From contig NZ_LT839648.1 in assembly GCF_900176885.1 (NCBI RefSeq), forward strand, positions 3,703,297 through 3,767,296: DNA of 64,000 nt. Direction: 5' to 3'. Each line of letters begins with the position of its first letter. Within the stretch, counting starts at the first letter, position 1. This DNA is from Oceanobacillus senegalensis. Lineage in GTDB: Bacteria > Bacillota > Bacilli > Bacillales > Amphibacillaceae. Below, piece by piece: positions 18,407 through 27,593 of this stretch. The notes under the pieces are model-generated. The model made no database searches, was not told where the DNA came from, and saw only the letters and a list, made by a program, of their open reading frames with translations. A program made the position numbers and the translations under genes.

Positions 18407-19696
18407 CTATTGATTTAACGTAAACAGTTTTCTTGGTCGCCCTTTTTGATATGGTCTCTCTTCGCCTGCAACTCTTATGACTTCCCCGTTTAGGAGCTTA
18501 TTAACGGTTCGTTCTGCACTACGTTTTGTTACATTATAGTAGTTCGCAATATCATTTGATGAGAATGGCTCATTATTTCTTAGACGGATGAAGTCAATAA
18601 AATTATAGGATAGCTCATTGTTTAATCTGGCTTTGTGGATGAGTGCCTGGTAAAGTTTGGATGCATCAAATTCCTTTTTTATTCCAATTGGCCCAATTGT
18701 TTCTTTTCTTTCGTTTACAATGTAGCACTTACTGTCTTCAGTTTTACCGCATGTTTCGATAGCTATTTGTGCATTGACATCCGACTGTTTCGCTGTTAAT
18801 CCTAGCCCATATCCCATATCCACTGGAACATCAAGTGCTGTTTTAATTTCACGAAGAAGTGGGAAATCACGGTAATGGTTTGTTAAATGATTGATTAATG
18901 CTTTGGTACCAAATAAAATCAATTGGTGATTATTTAGTGGGTAAACAGAAATATCCGTCTTTTTACTGAATTTGGTTAAAATCACCTGTAGCTTTGTTAT
19001 TATTTGTTGGAGCTCTTTTTCGCCCTTCTTTTTTGCTATTTCTTCATGGTTTTTAATTCGAACGTACCCGGTTACAACTTGAGCACTTTTGCTTAAATCC
19101 AGTTTCACTTTTGATTTTGCCTTTTCTAAAGCTTGTTTCAAGCTGACAGAAGGAATAACCATTGGCCTAGTAGGGATTCCCATTTCAAGGAGACGGTCGC
19201 CAACACTTTTCACAGATGTTAACACGTAATCTATTTTACCTTCCCCCCATAAATTGGAATGATAATCTACTATATGATCAATGGAAATATCTGAATCGGA
19301 ACTATAGTCATAGATGTGAATGTTCTGGCGATTCATATGTAAATCTTCTAATACATGGTTAATCGCAGTTTTATCTCCGTAATCGATAGATATTCGTCTA
19401 ATCGTATCTCTACTATTTTTTAACTGATAGAGATTGGTTAATACCATCAGCTCATCGGAAGGAATGACAATAGTAGGTAATCGCTTTTTCTCAATCTTCT
19501 GTTTCGCAAATAAATAGGTTATTTCCTCCGTAAAAAGAAACACATCACACATGAAAGCCTTTTCAATTAACTCCACGGTTTCTGCTTCATTATCGTAAGG
19601 GAATGGCACCATCTCTACATCTGTTTGGTTCGTAACCATTGTTTTCAACCGGTTAATGGTTATTTCTTTTCCAAACACTGCAATCTTCACTTTCAT
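18407..19696 (-). CDS. Putative one-component transcriptional regulator next to the opp locus
   Basis: 429 aa. I read three parts: an N-terminal α/β sensor-like region (about 1-205, beginning MKVKIAVFGKEITINRL), a middle domain (about 210-340) with DMGYGLGLTAKQSDVNAQIA, resembling the GGDEF/GTP-cyclohydrolase III fold, and a C-terminal winged helix (about 370-429) with SSNDIANYYNVTKRSAERTV and GRPRK. The start ATG 19696 has AAAGGAG eleven bases upstream; longer in-frame starts lack a site. It is divergent from the first oppA gene, so control of peptide uptake is a reasonable inference. I do not recognise a characterised orthologue. Confidence 0.65.
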   Translation of the reverse strand: MKVKIAVFGKEITINRLKTMVTNQTDVEMVPFPYDNEAETVELIEKAFMCDVFLFTEEITYLFAKQKIEKKRLPTIVIPSDELMVLTNLYQLKNSRDTIRRISIDYGDKTAINHVLEDLHMNRQNIHIYDYSSDSDISIDHIVDYHSNLWGEGKIDYVLTSVKSVGDRLLEMGIPTRPMVIPSVSLKQALEKAKSKVKLDLSKSAQVVTGYVRIKNHEEIAKKKGEKELQQIITKLQVILTKFSKKTDISVYPLNNHQLILFGTKALINHLTNHYRDFPLLREIKTALDVPVDMGYGLGLTAKQSDVNAQIAIETCGKTEDSKCYIVNERKETIGPIGIKKEFDASKLYQALIHKARLNNELSYNFIDFIRLRNNEPFSSNDIANYYNVTKRSAERTVNKLLNGEVIRVAGEERPYQKGRPRKLFTLNQ

Positions 19697-19791
19697 GAAT
19701 AACACTACTCCTTTAATTAAGTATTCTTTTTGCTTGAGTAGATCCAATGATGATTATATATATTAAAATGTTTAACTATCATAAAGGATAA

Positions 19792-19935
19792 AAGTATATG
19801 AATACATATTGATTTTCGCTATTTATAGCGAAAAATCGTGTGTTTTATCTAACATTTCATTAATAGTTGTGTTTATATATTATATTATATTTACTATTTT
19901 ACATGAAGAACGGTGATAAGTATATGAATGTATAT
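19792..19935. promoter_or_regulatory. Candidate operators between regulator and oppA genes
   Basis: AAGTATATGAATACATATT (19792-19810) is nearly repeated at 19918-19935 (AAGTATATGAATGTATAT). Between them is an inverted repeat TTTTCGCTA/TAGCGAAAA with a 4-nt loop (19813-19834). The 472-bp gap is otherwise AT-rich with no gene. Binding by the divergent regulator is inferred. Confidence 0.4.
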
Positions 19936-20065
19936 GAAATGATTAGTTAATTATTACTATCATATTGAATTTTCGTAATATTGTCAAGAAGTATGGAAGA
20001 CAAGCTATCTTTGGCGCTTTAAGTAAGAATATTCACTATCTAAAAGGACGAATTATTAAAAATAC

Positions 20066-20093
20066 TTTACAATTTTAATAATAGGGGTATAAT
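20066..20093 (+). promoter_or_regulatory. Promoter of the first oppA gene
   Basis: TTTACA (20066-20071), a 16-bp spacer and TATAAT (20088-20093) form a good sigma-A promoter about 75 bp before the start codon. Confidence 0.6.
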
Positions 20094-20168
20094 TCTGTTT
20101 AAGGTTTTACTAGCTTCTTTATACCTATTTTTTTCAGAATAAAGGGACAACGACGAGGAGGAATAAAA

Positions 20169-21854
20169 ATGAAGCGAAAGTATTGGTTAATGCTAATGAC
20201 ATTAGGTTTATTACTTAGTGTATTAGTTGCGTGTTCCGGTGGAGATAGCGAAAAGACTACCGGTTCAGATGATAGTAGTTCGGGGGAAGAAGCAGCAACT
20301 ACTGAAGGAGAAAAGGTTCTAAGTTTTACGAATCCAGAGGTCATTCCAACAATGGATCCTTCGTTAGCAACAGACGAGTCTTCTTTTGTATATTTGGCTG
20401 CGACGATGGAGGGTTTATACCGTCTAGATGAAAATGCACAGCCAGTAGATGGAATTGCTACTGATCATGAAGTAAGTGATGATGGGCTTACATGGACGTT
20501 TACATTACGTGAGGATGCAGTGTGGTCAAATGGCGACCCGGTTACGGCACATGACTTTGTTTATGCATGGCAGCGCGCTGTTAATCCGGAAACAGGTTCT
20601 GAGTATGGTCCATATATGATGAATGGTGTGATTAAAAATGCAACAGCAGTAAGTTCTGGAGAAGCACCAGTTGAAGATTTAGGTGTAACTGCAAAAGATG
20701 ATTATACACTTGTGGTAGAATTGGAAAATCCAACACCATATTTTGAGACATTAACAACCTTTGGAACATTCTTCCCATTAAATCAATCATTTGTAGAAGA
20801 GAAGGGAAGTAGTTTCGCAACAAGTTCGGACAATCTATTAGCAAATGGTCCGTATACTATTTCTAATTGGGAAAGTACAAGCAATTCCTGGGAGCTTGTA
20901 AAAAACGAGAATTATTGGGATGCTGAAACGGTACAAATGGATAAGATAACGTTTGAAGTAGTAAAAGATCCACAAACAGCTGTACGTTTATATGAAGAAG
21001 GTACAGTTGACCGTATCGATTTAACTTCTGACTTAGTTGACCAGTATGGTACAAATGAAGATTATGTCGTTTCTCCACAAACATTTGTGTATTTCTTGAA
21101 GTTTAATCAAGAAACAAGTGATGCTTTAGCAAATGAAAACATCCGTGCAGCAATTAGTAGAGCATTTAATAAAGAAGCATTAGTTAATGAAATTTTAAAT
21201 AATGGCTCAATTGTCGCGAATGGATTAGTGCCAGCAGAATTTTCACCTATGCCTGAAACCGGGGAGGACTTCCGTGAAGTAAGTGGGGACCTTGTAACTT
21301 ATGATCTGGAAGCTGCTCAGGAATATTGGGAAAAGGGCTTAGAGGAAATTGGTAAAGAAACAGTAGAATTAGAGTTCTTAGCTGATGATGATGAGACAAC
21401 GAAAACACTTGTTGAATACATAGCTAATCAGCTTTCAACGAATTTAGAAGGGTTAACTGTAAAAATTAAGCAGGTTCCTAAAGAGCAACGACTTGACTTA
21501 GATACAAATATGGATTATGAATTACAACTTACTAGATGGGGTCCAGATTTCTTAGATCCATTAACATTCATGAATCTATGGATAACAGATGGTGGTAATA
21601 ACTTAATGGGATATTCGAACCCGGAATATGATAAGTTAATAGAAGAAACGTCTACAACCTATGCAACAGATAATGCAGCGCGCTATGAGAATTTCCTAAA
21701 GGCAGAGAAAATCCTATTTGAAGATGCTGCTATAGCACCTGTATACCAAGCATCCCGTGCTCAATTGATTTCACCAAGAGTAGAAGGTGTATTTGTAAAC
21801 CCATTTGGTGCAACATATGAATATAAATGGGCAGATGTTAGTAGCACCGAATAA
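20169..21854 (+). CDS. oppA: Oligopeptide ABC transporter substrate-binding lipoprotein, paralogue 1
   Basis: 561 aa. Lipobox LVAC with Cys22, then an acidic linker and an SBP_bac_5 domain of the OppA/DppE group (family 5), including TWTFTLREDAVWSNGDPVTAHDFVYAWQ split around the peptide-binding region. It presents extracellular oligopeptides to the Opp translocator encoded at 26.6-30.7 kb. The start has GGAGGAAT upstream. It differs more from paralogues 2 and 3 than they do from each other (for example ISNWESTSNSWELV against TLENWTSTANEWDLV). It has its own promoter and terminator, so it can be expressed alone. Confidence 0.9.
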   Translation: MKRKYWLMLMTLGLLLSVLVACSGGDSEKTTGSDDSSSGEEAATTEGEKVLSFTNPEVIPTMDPSLATDESSFVYLAATMEGLYRLDENAQPVDGIATDHEVSDDGLTWTFTLREDAVWSNGDPVTAHDFVYAWQRAVNPETGSEYGPYMMNGVIKNATAVSSGEAPVEDLGVTAKDDYTLVVELENPTPYFETLTTFGTFFPLNQSFVEEKGSSFATSSDNLLANGPYTISNWESTSNSWELVKNENYWDAETVQMDKITFEVVKDPQTAVRLYEEGTVDRIDLTSDLVDQYGTNEDYVVSPQTFVYFLKFNQETSDALANENIRAAISRAFNKEALVNEILNNGSIVANGLVPAEFSPMPETGEDFREVSGDLVTYDLEAAQEYWEKGLEEIGKETVELEFLADDDETTKTLVEYIANQLSTNLEGLTVKIKQVPKEQRLDLDTNMDYELQLTRWGPDFLDPLTFMNLWITDGGNNLMGYSNPEYDKLIEETSTTYATDNAARYENFLKAEKILFEDAAIAPVYQASRAQLISPRVEGVFVNPFGATYEYKWADVSSTE

Positions 21855-21875
21855 TAAATAATAAGCAAGTTTGAA

Positions 21876-21910
21876 AATGGCAGGGAAATGGATTTCCCTG
21901 CCATTTTTGT
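21876..21910 (+). terminator. Terminator after oppA paralogue 1
   Basis: A 13-bp perfect stem AATGGCAGGGAAA/TTTCCCTGCCATT with a 4-nt loop is followed by TTTGTTG. Confidence 0.85.
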
Positions 21911-22052
21911 TGTTTTATGGCTGGTTGTTTTCGTTATGAAGATCAAATGGGAAATCTCCTTCCTACTAGCTATGTAGATTAAATCAAGATTTAAAAAGGA
22001 GAGAAACGCACTTTTTACGACGATGGAATAGTCATTCAGACCATTCCAGTAA

Positions 22053-22406
22053 TCAAACATAATAAAGTATGAGCAGGATTATAAAAAGAGCTAAAAGGAT
22101 AAGCGTTTGAAATTTCATCGCTTGGTAGAATCCTTCGTTTCGTTTTTCGGATGGGAGCGGCTTTTCCTTCCATTCCTCAAGGTAATCTTTTTTTGTCATA
22201 ATACTGGTAAATCTACGAAACCCAAATGTTACCCCATCATAAAAACCGCCTCGTTTGGTGTATAAAAATAAGGTAATGATTAAATAAAGAAAACTAAAGT
22301 AAAACATGATATTAATTAAGTTTACGAACGTATATTCAAAAGAAAAAAGATAGAACAATGCGATGATTAGGATGGTTATTATTAAGTATATGTATTGTTT
22401 TTTCAT
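22053..22406 (-). CDS. DUF3899 domain membrane protein
   Basis: 117 aa with three predicted helices: two near the N-terminus (about 5-25 and 28-50) and one at the C-terminus (about 95-116). The loop has GGFYDGVTFGFRRF, the typical DUF3899 pattern. Function is unknown, but this family often lies beside oligopeptide transporter genes, as here. Upstream on its strand is AAAAGGTGAAATTATA. It lies opposite to the oppA genes and separates paralogues 1 and 2. Confidence 0.75.
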   Translation of the reverse strand: MKKQYIYLIITILIIALFYLFSFEYTFVNLINIMFYFSFLYLIITLFLYTKRGGFYDGVTFGFRRFTSIMTKKDYLEEWKEKPLPSEKRNEGFYQAMKFQTLILLALFIILLILYYV

Positions 22407-22490
22407 TATAATTTCACCTTTTATAAATAGAATTATGCTTTTTTAATGGTGTGTTCTAAAGGTTGTTGTTTTAGGACGTAAAATAGATAG

Positions 22491-22645
22491 ATAGAATGCC
22501 CAGTAACCAGACGAAGATAATTGGTGCATTAATACCGCTACGGAAATACACTACGCGGACCTTAGGGCGCTGCTGAACCTCCTCCGAGCTAACGCTCTCC
22601 AGAGTCTCCAGAGGCTGAAGCCGTTCCCTGAGTTACTGCGCATCA
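22491..22645 (+). repeat. MITE-like repeat, family C, nearly complete short copy
   Basis: It begins ATAGAATGCCCAGTAACCAG and ends with the inverted counterpart GAGTTACTGCGCAT. The centre is GC-rich (GGGCGCTGCTGAACCTCCTC, GAGGCTGAAGCCG). The first 60 bp match 3535-3600 closely. It lies between the DUF3899 gene and oppA paralogue 2 and contains no coding sequence. Confidence 0.75.
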
Positions 22646-22872
22646 TCCCTCTACTGCGAAACAAAAAATATGTAAGATCATCCTTCTTTAAAAAACTACT
22701 CCACATTATATCACAACATTCTTTACCCTAGATGGACTGACTTATTGGTAATTTTGTGTAAGGCATACATTATTAAGGTGGTTAAGGGGACACTAGACAG
22801 TGATGTGAAATGCGATAGCAGGGCATTACTGCTGTTATAAAATGGAGTTTTTTTAAGAGGAGGTCATCCGTT

Positions 22873-24534
22873 ATGGATGTAAGGTGTAAAAAAATGGCAT
22901 TTGTCTTAGGCTTACTAATTCTACTTTTAGTTGCATGTGGGGGAAATGATGGAGAACCGGTGCCAGGAGATGAAAACAATGGTGCGGAAGGAGGGAAAAC
23001 ACTAAGCTTTGTAAATGGGGATACGATACCTTCTATGGATCCCTCTATGGCTACGGATGAATATGGGTTTCAGTTTTTAGGGGCTACAATGGAAGGACTT
23101 TATCGATTAGATGAAAATGCTGAACCAGTAGAGGGAATAGCGATGGATCATGAGGTAAGTGATGATGGGCTAACATGGACATTCCAGTTGCGTGAGGATG
23201 CAAAATGGTCAAATGGCGATCCAGTGACAGCCCATGATTTTGTGTTTGCGTGGCAGCGAGCAGTAGATCCCAATACGGGTTCTGAATATGGTCCGTACAT
23301 GATGGGAGGAGTTTTAAAGAATGCTACTGCTGTTAGTAAAGGGGACGTTCCGGTTGAAGAGTTAGGGGTAAGAGCCGAGAATGACTATACATTAGTAGTT
23401 GAATTAGAAAATCCAACACCATATTTTGAGTCACTTACGACATTTGGTACGTTCTTACCGTTAAACAAAGACTTTGTAGAAGAACAAGGGGATCAATTTG
23501 CAACAAGTACAGAGTCATTGCTGTTCAATGGTCCGTTTACATTAGAAAATTGGACAAGCACAGCGAATGAGTGGGATCTTGTTAAAAATAAAAACTACTG
23601 GGATGTGGAGACGGTGCAATTAGATAAAATTCATCATACCGTCGTTAAGGATCCAACAACTCAAGTAAGATTGTATGAAGAAGGTACGGTAGATCGTGCG
23701 GGTATTTCATCTGATTTGGTTGATCAATATCAAACACACGAGGATTATCAGGTTACCCCAGAAACATCCGTATTTTTCCTTAAGTTAAACCAAGAAGGAA
23801 ATAAAGCATTAGCCAATAAAAACATTCGGGCTGCCATTAGTAGGGCGATTGATAAAGAGGCCTTGGTGAATGAAATTTTAAATAATGGATCCATTGTCGC
23901 TAATGGGCTAATTCCATCTGATTTTGTGAATGTACCTGAATCCAATAAAGATTTTAGAGAAGTGAATGGGGATTTAGTGACCTATGATCTTGAGGCAGCA
24001 AAAGAGTATTGGGAAAAAGGACTACAGGAGCTTGGAACAGACACCATAGAACTTGAATTGCTTGGCGGTGATACTGAAACATCTAAGGTAATGAATGAGT
24101 ACCTTGCCAATCAATTATCAACCAATTTGCCCGGGCTTCAAGTTAATTTGAAAAATGTTCCTTTTGAACAACGTTTGGATTTAGATACAGCAATGGACTA
24201 TGAAATTCAAGTTTCTGGATGGGGACCGGATTATCTTGATCCCAACACATTTTTAGATCTGTGGGTAACGGGTAGTGGAAACAATAAGATGGGTTATTCG
24301 AATAAAGAATACGATGCATTGATAGAAGAAGCGGCGACGGATTTAGCGAATGATAATGTAGCTCGCTATAAAAATTTTCTAGAAGCAGAAAAAATTCTAT
24401 TTGAAGATGCAGCAATAGCGCCAATTTACCAAAGTGCAATGGCGCAGCTTGTGTCACCGAGAATAGAAGGGGTGTTCGTAAATCCATTTGGAGCAACCTA
24501 TGAGTACAAATGGGCAAATGTAACCTCAGAATAA
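22873..24534 (+). CDS. oppA: Oligopeptide ABC transporter substrate-binding lipoprotein, paralogue 2
   Basis: 553 aa. Lipobox LVAC with Cys22 and an SBP_bac_5 domain. It is closest to paralogue 3 (shared FNGPFTLENWTSTANEWDLV, then IPSDFVN in place of VPAEFSP). The start has GAGGAGG nine bases upstream. A weak promoter-like TTGGTA-N17-CATTAT lies about 100 bp before. A terminator follows at 24543-24575, so it is probably its own transcription unit. Specificity for different peptides would be the simplest reason to keep three paralogues. Confidence 0.88.
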   Translation: MDVRCKKMAFVLGLLILLLVACGGNDGEPVPGDENNGAEGGKTLSFVNGDTIPSMDPSMATDEYGFQFLGATMEGLYRLDENAEPVEGIAMDHEVSDDGLTWTFQLREDAKWSNGDPVTAHDFVFAWQRAVDPNTGSEYGPYMMGGVLKNATAVSKGDVPVEELGVRAENDYTLVVELENPTPYFESLTTFGTFLPLNKDFVEEQGDQFATSTESLLFNGPFTLENWTSTANEWDLVKNKNYWDVETVQLDKIHHTVVKDPTTQVRLYEEGTVDRAGISSDLVDQYQTHEDYQVTPETSVFFLKLNQEGNKALANKNIRAAISRAIDKEALVNEILNNGSIVANGLIPSDFVNVPESNKDFREVNGDLVTYDLEAAKEYWEKGLQELGTDTIELELLGGDTETSKVMNEYLANQLSTNLPGLQVNLKNVPFEQRLDLDTAMDYEIQVSGWGPDYLDPNTFLDLWVTGSGNNKMGYSNKEYDALIEEAATDLANDNVARYKNFLEAEKILFEDAAIAPIYQSAMAQLVSPRIEGVFVNPFGATYEYKWANVTSE

Positions 24535-24542
24535 TAGGGTAG

Positions 24543-24575
24543 AAGGGGGAGTACATTTTAACGTATTCCCCTTTT
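24543..24575 (+). terminator. Terminator after oppA paralogue 2
   Basis: AAGGGGGAGTAC pairs with GTATTCCCCTT, with one extra G bulged, followed by TTAAATC. It is moderate in strength. Confidence 0.55.
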
Positions 24576-24732
24576 AAATCGTTAAAGAGAATGTTAAATT
24601 ATTCACAAGTGATTTTGACGTAAAAATGTATAAGTGTATTTAAAGTAATAACGAAAATCGTCGAATAAATTAAGAAATTTGTCGATAAATGTAACATTTT
24701 AATAAATATTTTTACATTTTTTTAAAAAAGTA

Positions 24733-24762
24733 TTTACATTATTCACAATCTCGGGATATAAT
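24733..24762 (+). promoter_or_regulatory. Promoter of oppA paralogue 3 and the opp operon
   Basis: TTTACA (24733-24738), 18 bp, then TATAAT (24757-24762). The AT-rich upstream part (24600-24730) could act as an UP element. Transcription would cover oppA3-oppBCDF. Confidence 0.65.
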
Positions 24763-24837
24763 TCATTATGATAACTTTCTATACAGATTTAATTTCTGAA
24801 GTTTTCAGAAAAAAATAACTACAGGGAGGACAGAAAA

Positions 24838-26508
24838 ATGAGGCTTAAAAATTGGGCTTTGTTATTAGCTCTAGGGTTACTGTTAACTGTATTAGCTGCC
24901 TGTGGCGGTAGTGATACAGATGAATCGGCAGAATCGGCTGATGGAGATACAGAAGAAGCAACAGAAGGAGAAAGAGTCCTTAACTTTATTAATGGAGATA
25001 CGATTCCAACAATGGATCCATCTATGGCAACAGACCAATACGGATTCCAATTTATTGGGGAAACGATGGAAGGTCTGTACCGTTTAGATAAAAATGCACA
25101 ACCTGTGGAAGGTATTGCAGTGGATCATAAAGTAAGTGAGGATGGCCTAACTTGGACATTTAACTTACGCGAAGACGCAAAATGGTCAAATGGTGACCCT
25201 GTAACAGCACATGACTTTGTATATGCTTGGAGACGTGCGGTTGATCCAGCAACTGGCTCTGAGTATGGTCCATATATGATGGGCGGCGTTATTAAAAATG
25301 CAACAGCAGTAAATACAGGGGAAGTTCCGGTAGAGGAATTAGGTGTAACGGCAAAAGATGATTATACACTTGTAGTGGAACTTGAAAATCCAACTCCTTA
25401 CTTTGAAACACTAACAACTTTCGGAACTTTCATGCCGTTAAATGAAGCGTTTGTTGAAGCACAGGGAGACGAATTTGCTACAAGTACAGAAACATTATTA
25501 TTTAATGGTCCATTTACACTAGAAAACTGGACCAGTACTGCTAACGAATGGGATCTTGTAAAAAATGAAAACTATTGGGATGCGGAAACAGTACAGGTTG
25601 ATCGTATCAACCATGTAGTTGTTAAAGACCCTACAACATCTGTGCGATTATATGAAGAGGGTACAGTGGACCGTGCTGATATTTCTTCTGATTTAGTAGA
25701 CCAATATTCTACACATGAAGATTATCAAGTGAGACCACAAACAGCTGTATTTTACTTGAAAATGAATCAAACTAGAAATGAAGCTTTAGCAAATGAGAAT
25801 ATCCGTAAAGCAATCAGTATGGCATTTGATAAAGAAGCATTAGTAAATGAGATTTTAAACAATGGTTCTATCGTTGCAAATGGGTTAATTCCTTCTGACT
25901 TTGTTAACATGCCAGAATCTGGTGAAGATTTCCGTGAAGTTAGTGGTGACTTAGTAACCTACGATAAGGAAAAAGCTCTAGAGTACTGGGAAAAAGGTTT
26001 AGAGGAATTGGGAACAGACACAATAGAACTTGAATATCTTGGTGGAGATACCGAAACAGCGAAAGTAATGGATGAATACATTGCGAACCAATTAACATCC
26101 AATCTGCCAGGCCTAAAAATCAATCTTAAGAATGTTCCATTTGAACAACGTTTAGATCTAGATACAGCAATGGACTATGATATTCAAAATGCTGGATGGG
26201 GACCAGACTTCCTTGACCCATATACATTCTTAAGTCTATGGATTACGGACGGTGGAAACAACAAGATGGGCTATTCAAATGAAGAATATGATGCTTTATT
26301 AAAAGAAGCTCAAACGACTTTAGCACTAGATAATGCTGCACGTTATGAAAACTTCCTTGAAGCAGAGAAGATTCTATTAGAAGATGCAGCAATTGCGCCT
26401 ATCTATCAAAAAGCCTATGCACAGCTTATTTCACCAAAAATAGAAGGTGTGTTTATGAACCCATTTGGTCATGAATATGAATATAAATGGGCACGTATTG
26501 CTGAATAA
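24838..26508 (+). CDS. oppA: Oligopeptide ABC transporter substrate-binding lipoprotein, paralogue 3
   Basis: 556 aa. Lipobox LAAC with Cys22, an acidic linker and a full SBP_bac_5 domain. It is the binding protein immediately before oppB, so it is the most probable primary partner of the translocator. The ribosome site is GGGAGGA. A 10-bp hairpin without strong U-tract lies between it and oppB, a common arrangement that gives more binding protein than translocator. Confidence 0.9.
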   Translation: MRLKNWALLLALGLLLTVLAACGGSDTDESAESADGDTEEATEGERVLNFINGDTIPTMDPSMATDQYGFQFIGETMEGLYRLDKNAQPVEGIAVDHKVSEDGLTWTFNLREDAKWSNGDPVTAHDFVYAWRRAVDPATGSEYGPYMMGGVIKNATAVNTGEVPVEELGVTAKDDYTLVVELENPTPYFETLTTFGTFMPLNEAFVEAQGDEFATSTETLLFNGPFTLENWTSTANEWDLVKNENYWDAETVQVDRINHVVVKDPTTSVRLYEEGTVDRADISSDLVDQYSTHEDYQVRPQTAVFYLKMNQTRNEALANENIRKAISMAFDKEALVNEILNNGSIVANGLIPSDFVNMPESGEDFREVSGDLVTYDKEKALEYWEKGLEELGTDTIELEYLGGDTETAKVMDEYIANQLTSNLPGLKINLKNVPFEQRLDLDTAMDYDIQNAGWGPDFLDPYTFLSLWITDGGNNKMGYSNEEYDALLKEAQTTLALDNAARYENFLEAEKILLEDAAIAPIYQKAYAQLISPKIEGVFMNPFGHEYEYKWARIAE

Positions 26509-26546
26509 TATATTGGGTTTAAAATTGTATAGTTAATACAAAAATA

Positions 26547-26581
26547 AACAAGAGAGTGTGCCAATAACATGCTCTCTTGTT
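26547..26581 (+). terminator. Attenuating hairpin between oppA3 and oppB
   Basis: AACAAGAGAG pairs perfectly with CTCTCTTGTT across a 15-nt loop. It is followed by CCATTTCG, without a good U-run. It probably causes partial termination or protects the oppA3 mRNA end. Confidence 0.6.
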
Positions 26582-26663
26582 CCATTTCGATTGAAAAATC
26601 GTACAATAATGAACATTTCTCACTTTTTGAATATAATTTTAAATCAACGGGAGGTGTGCGAGA

Positions 26664-27593
26664 ATGGTTCGTTATATTTTACGACGGGTAATGTATATGC
26701 TGATTACCTTATTTATCATAGCAACATTATCGTTCTTCCTCATGAAAATGCTACCTGGTAGTCCGCTTAATGCAGAGGATAAATTGACGGAAGAACAAAA
26801 AGCAATTGTTTTAGAAAAATATGGGCTGAATGATCCAATACCAGTTCAATATGTGAACTATATTACTGGTTTAGTGGAGGGGGATTTAGGGATATCCTTT
26901 GCCTTCAGTAATACGCCGGTGACAGATATTTTGATGGATCGAATTGGACCATCCGCACAATTAGGTGCACAGGCGCTTATAATAGGGACAATACTCGGGG
27001 TTCTTTTGGGTCTTATAGCAGCAATATCTCATAATGGTTTTCTTGATTATACCTCAACTGTTATCGCTGTATTAGGTACATCCATCCCCAACTTTGTGTT
27101 TGCAGGTCTTCTTCAATATGTCTTTGCTGCGGAATTGGAATGGTTCCCTGTTGCACTGTGGGGAAGCTTTGAACACTCCATATTACCTACCATCGCATTA
27201 ATGATTTTCCCAATGGCAACGGCTGCCCGTTTTGTGCGTACGGAAATGGTAGAGGTATTAGGGTCAAATTATATTACAACAGCACGTGCAAAAGGTGTAA
27301 CGGAACCAGGAGTTGTTTTTAAACACGGGCTTAGAAACGCATTAATTCCATTAATTACGGTTATTGGACCAATGGCGGTTAGCTTAATGACTGGATCAAT
27401 GGTTATCGAACAAATCTTTGCTATCCCTGGAATCGGGGAACAGTTTGTAAACTCTGTTTTGGTTAATGATTATCCAACAATTATGGGTACCACGCTGTTG
27501 TTTGCAGCATTATTCATTGGAATTATTTTAATAATTGACCTTCTGTATGGACTAATTGATCCAAGAATTAGAATTAGCGGAGGGAATAAATAA
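26664..27593 (+). CDS. oppB: Oligopeptide ABC transporter permease OppB
   Basis: 309 aa with six predicted helices. The N-terminal MVRYILRRVMYMLITLFIIA and the FLMKMLPGSP motif are hallmarks of DppB/OppB. The EAA loop, YITTARAKGVTEPGVVFKHG, lies at about residues 208-227 and docks to the ATPases. Start has GGGAGGTG. The stop overlaps the oppC start by one base (TAATG), giving translational coupling. Confidence 0.92.
   Translation: MVRYILRRVMYMLITLFIIATLSFFLMKMLPGSPLNAEDKLTEEQKAIVLEKYGLNDPIPVQYVNYITGLVEGDLGISFAFSNTPVTDILMDRIGPSAQLGAQALIIGTILGVLLGLIAAISHNGFLDYTSTVIAVLGTSIPNFVFAGLLQYVFAAELEWFPVALWGSFEHSILPTIALMIFPMATAARFVRTEMVEVLGSNYITTARAKGVTEPGVVFKHGLRNALIPLITVIGPMAVSLMTGSMVIEQIFAIPGIGEQFVNSVLVNDYPTIMGTTLLFAALFIGIILIIDLLYGLIDPRIRISGGNK

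Noticed and set aside
26558-26761. 67-aa plus-strand frame over the oppA3-oppB gap
   Set aside because: It overlaps the hairpin and the well-supported start of oppB in another frame.
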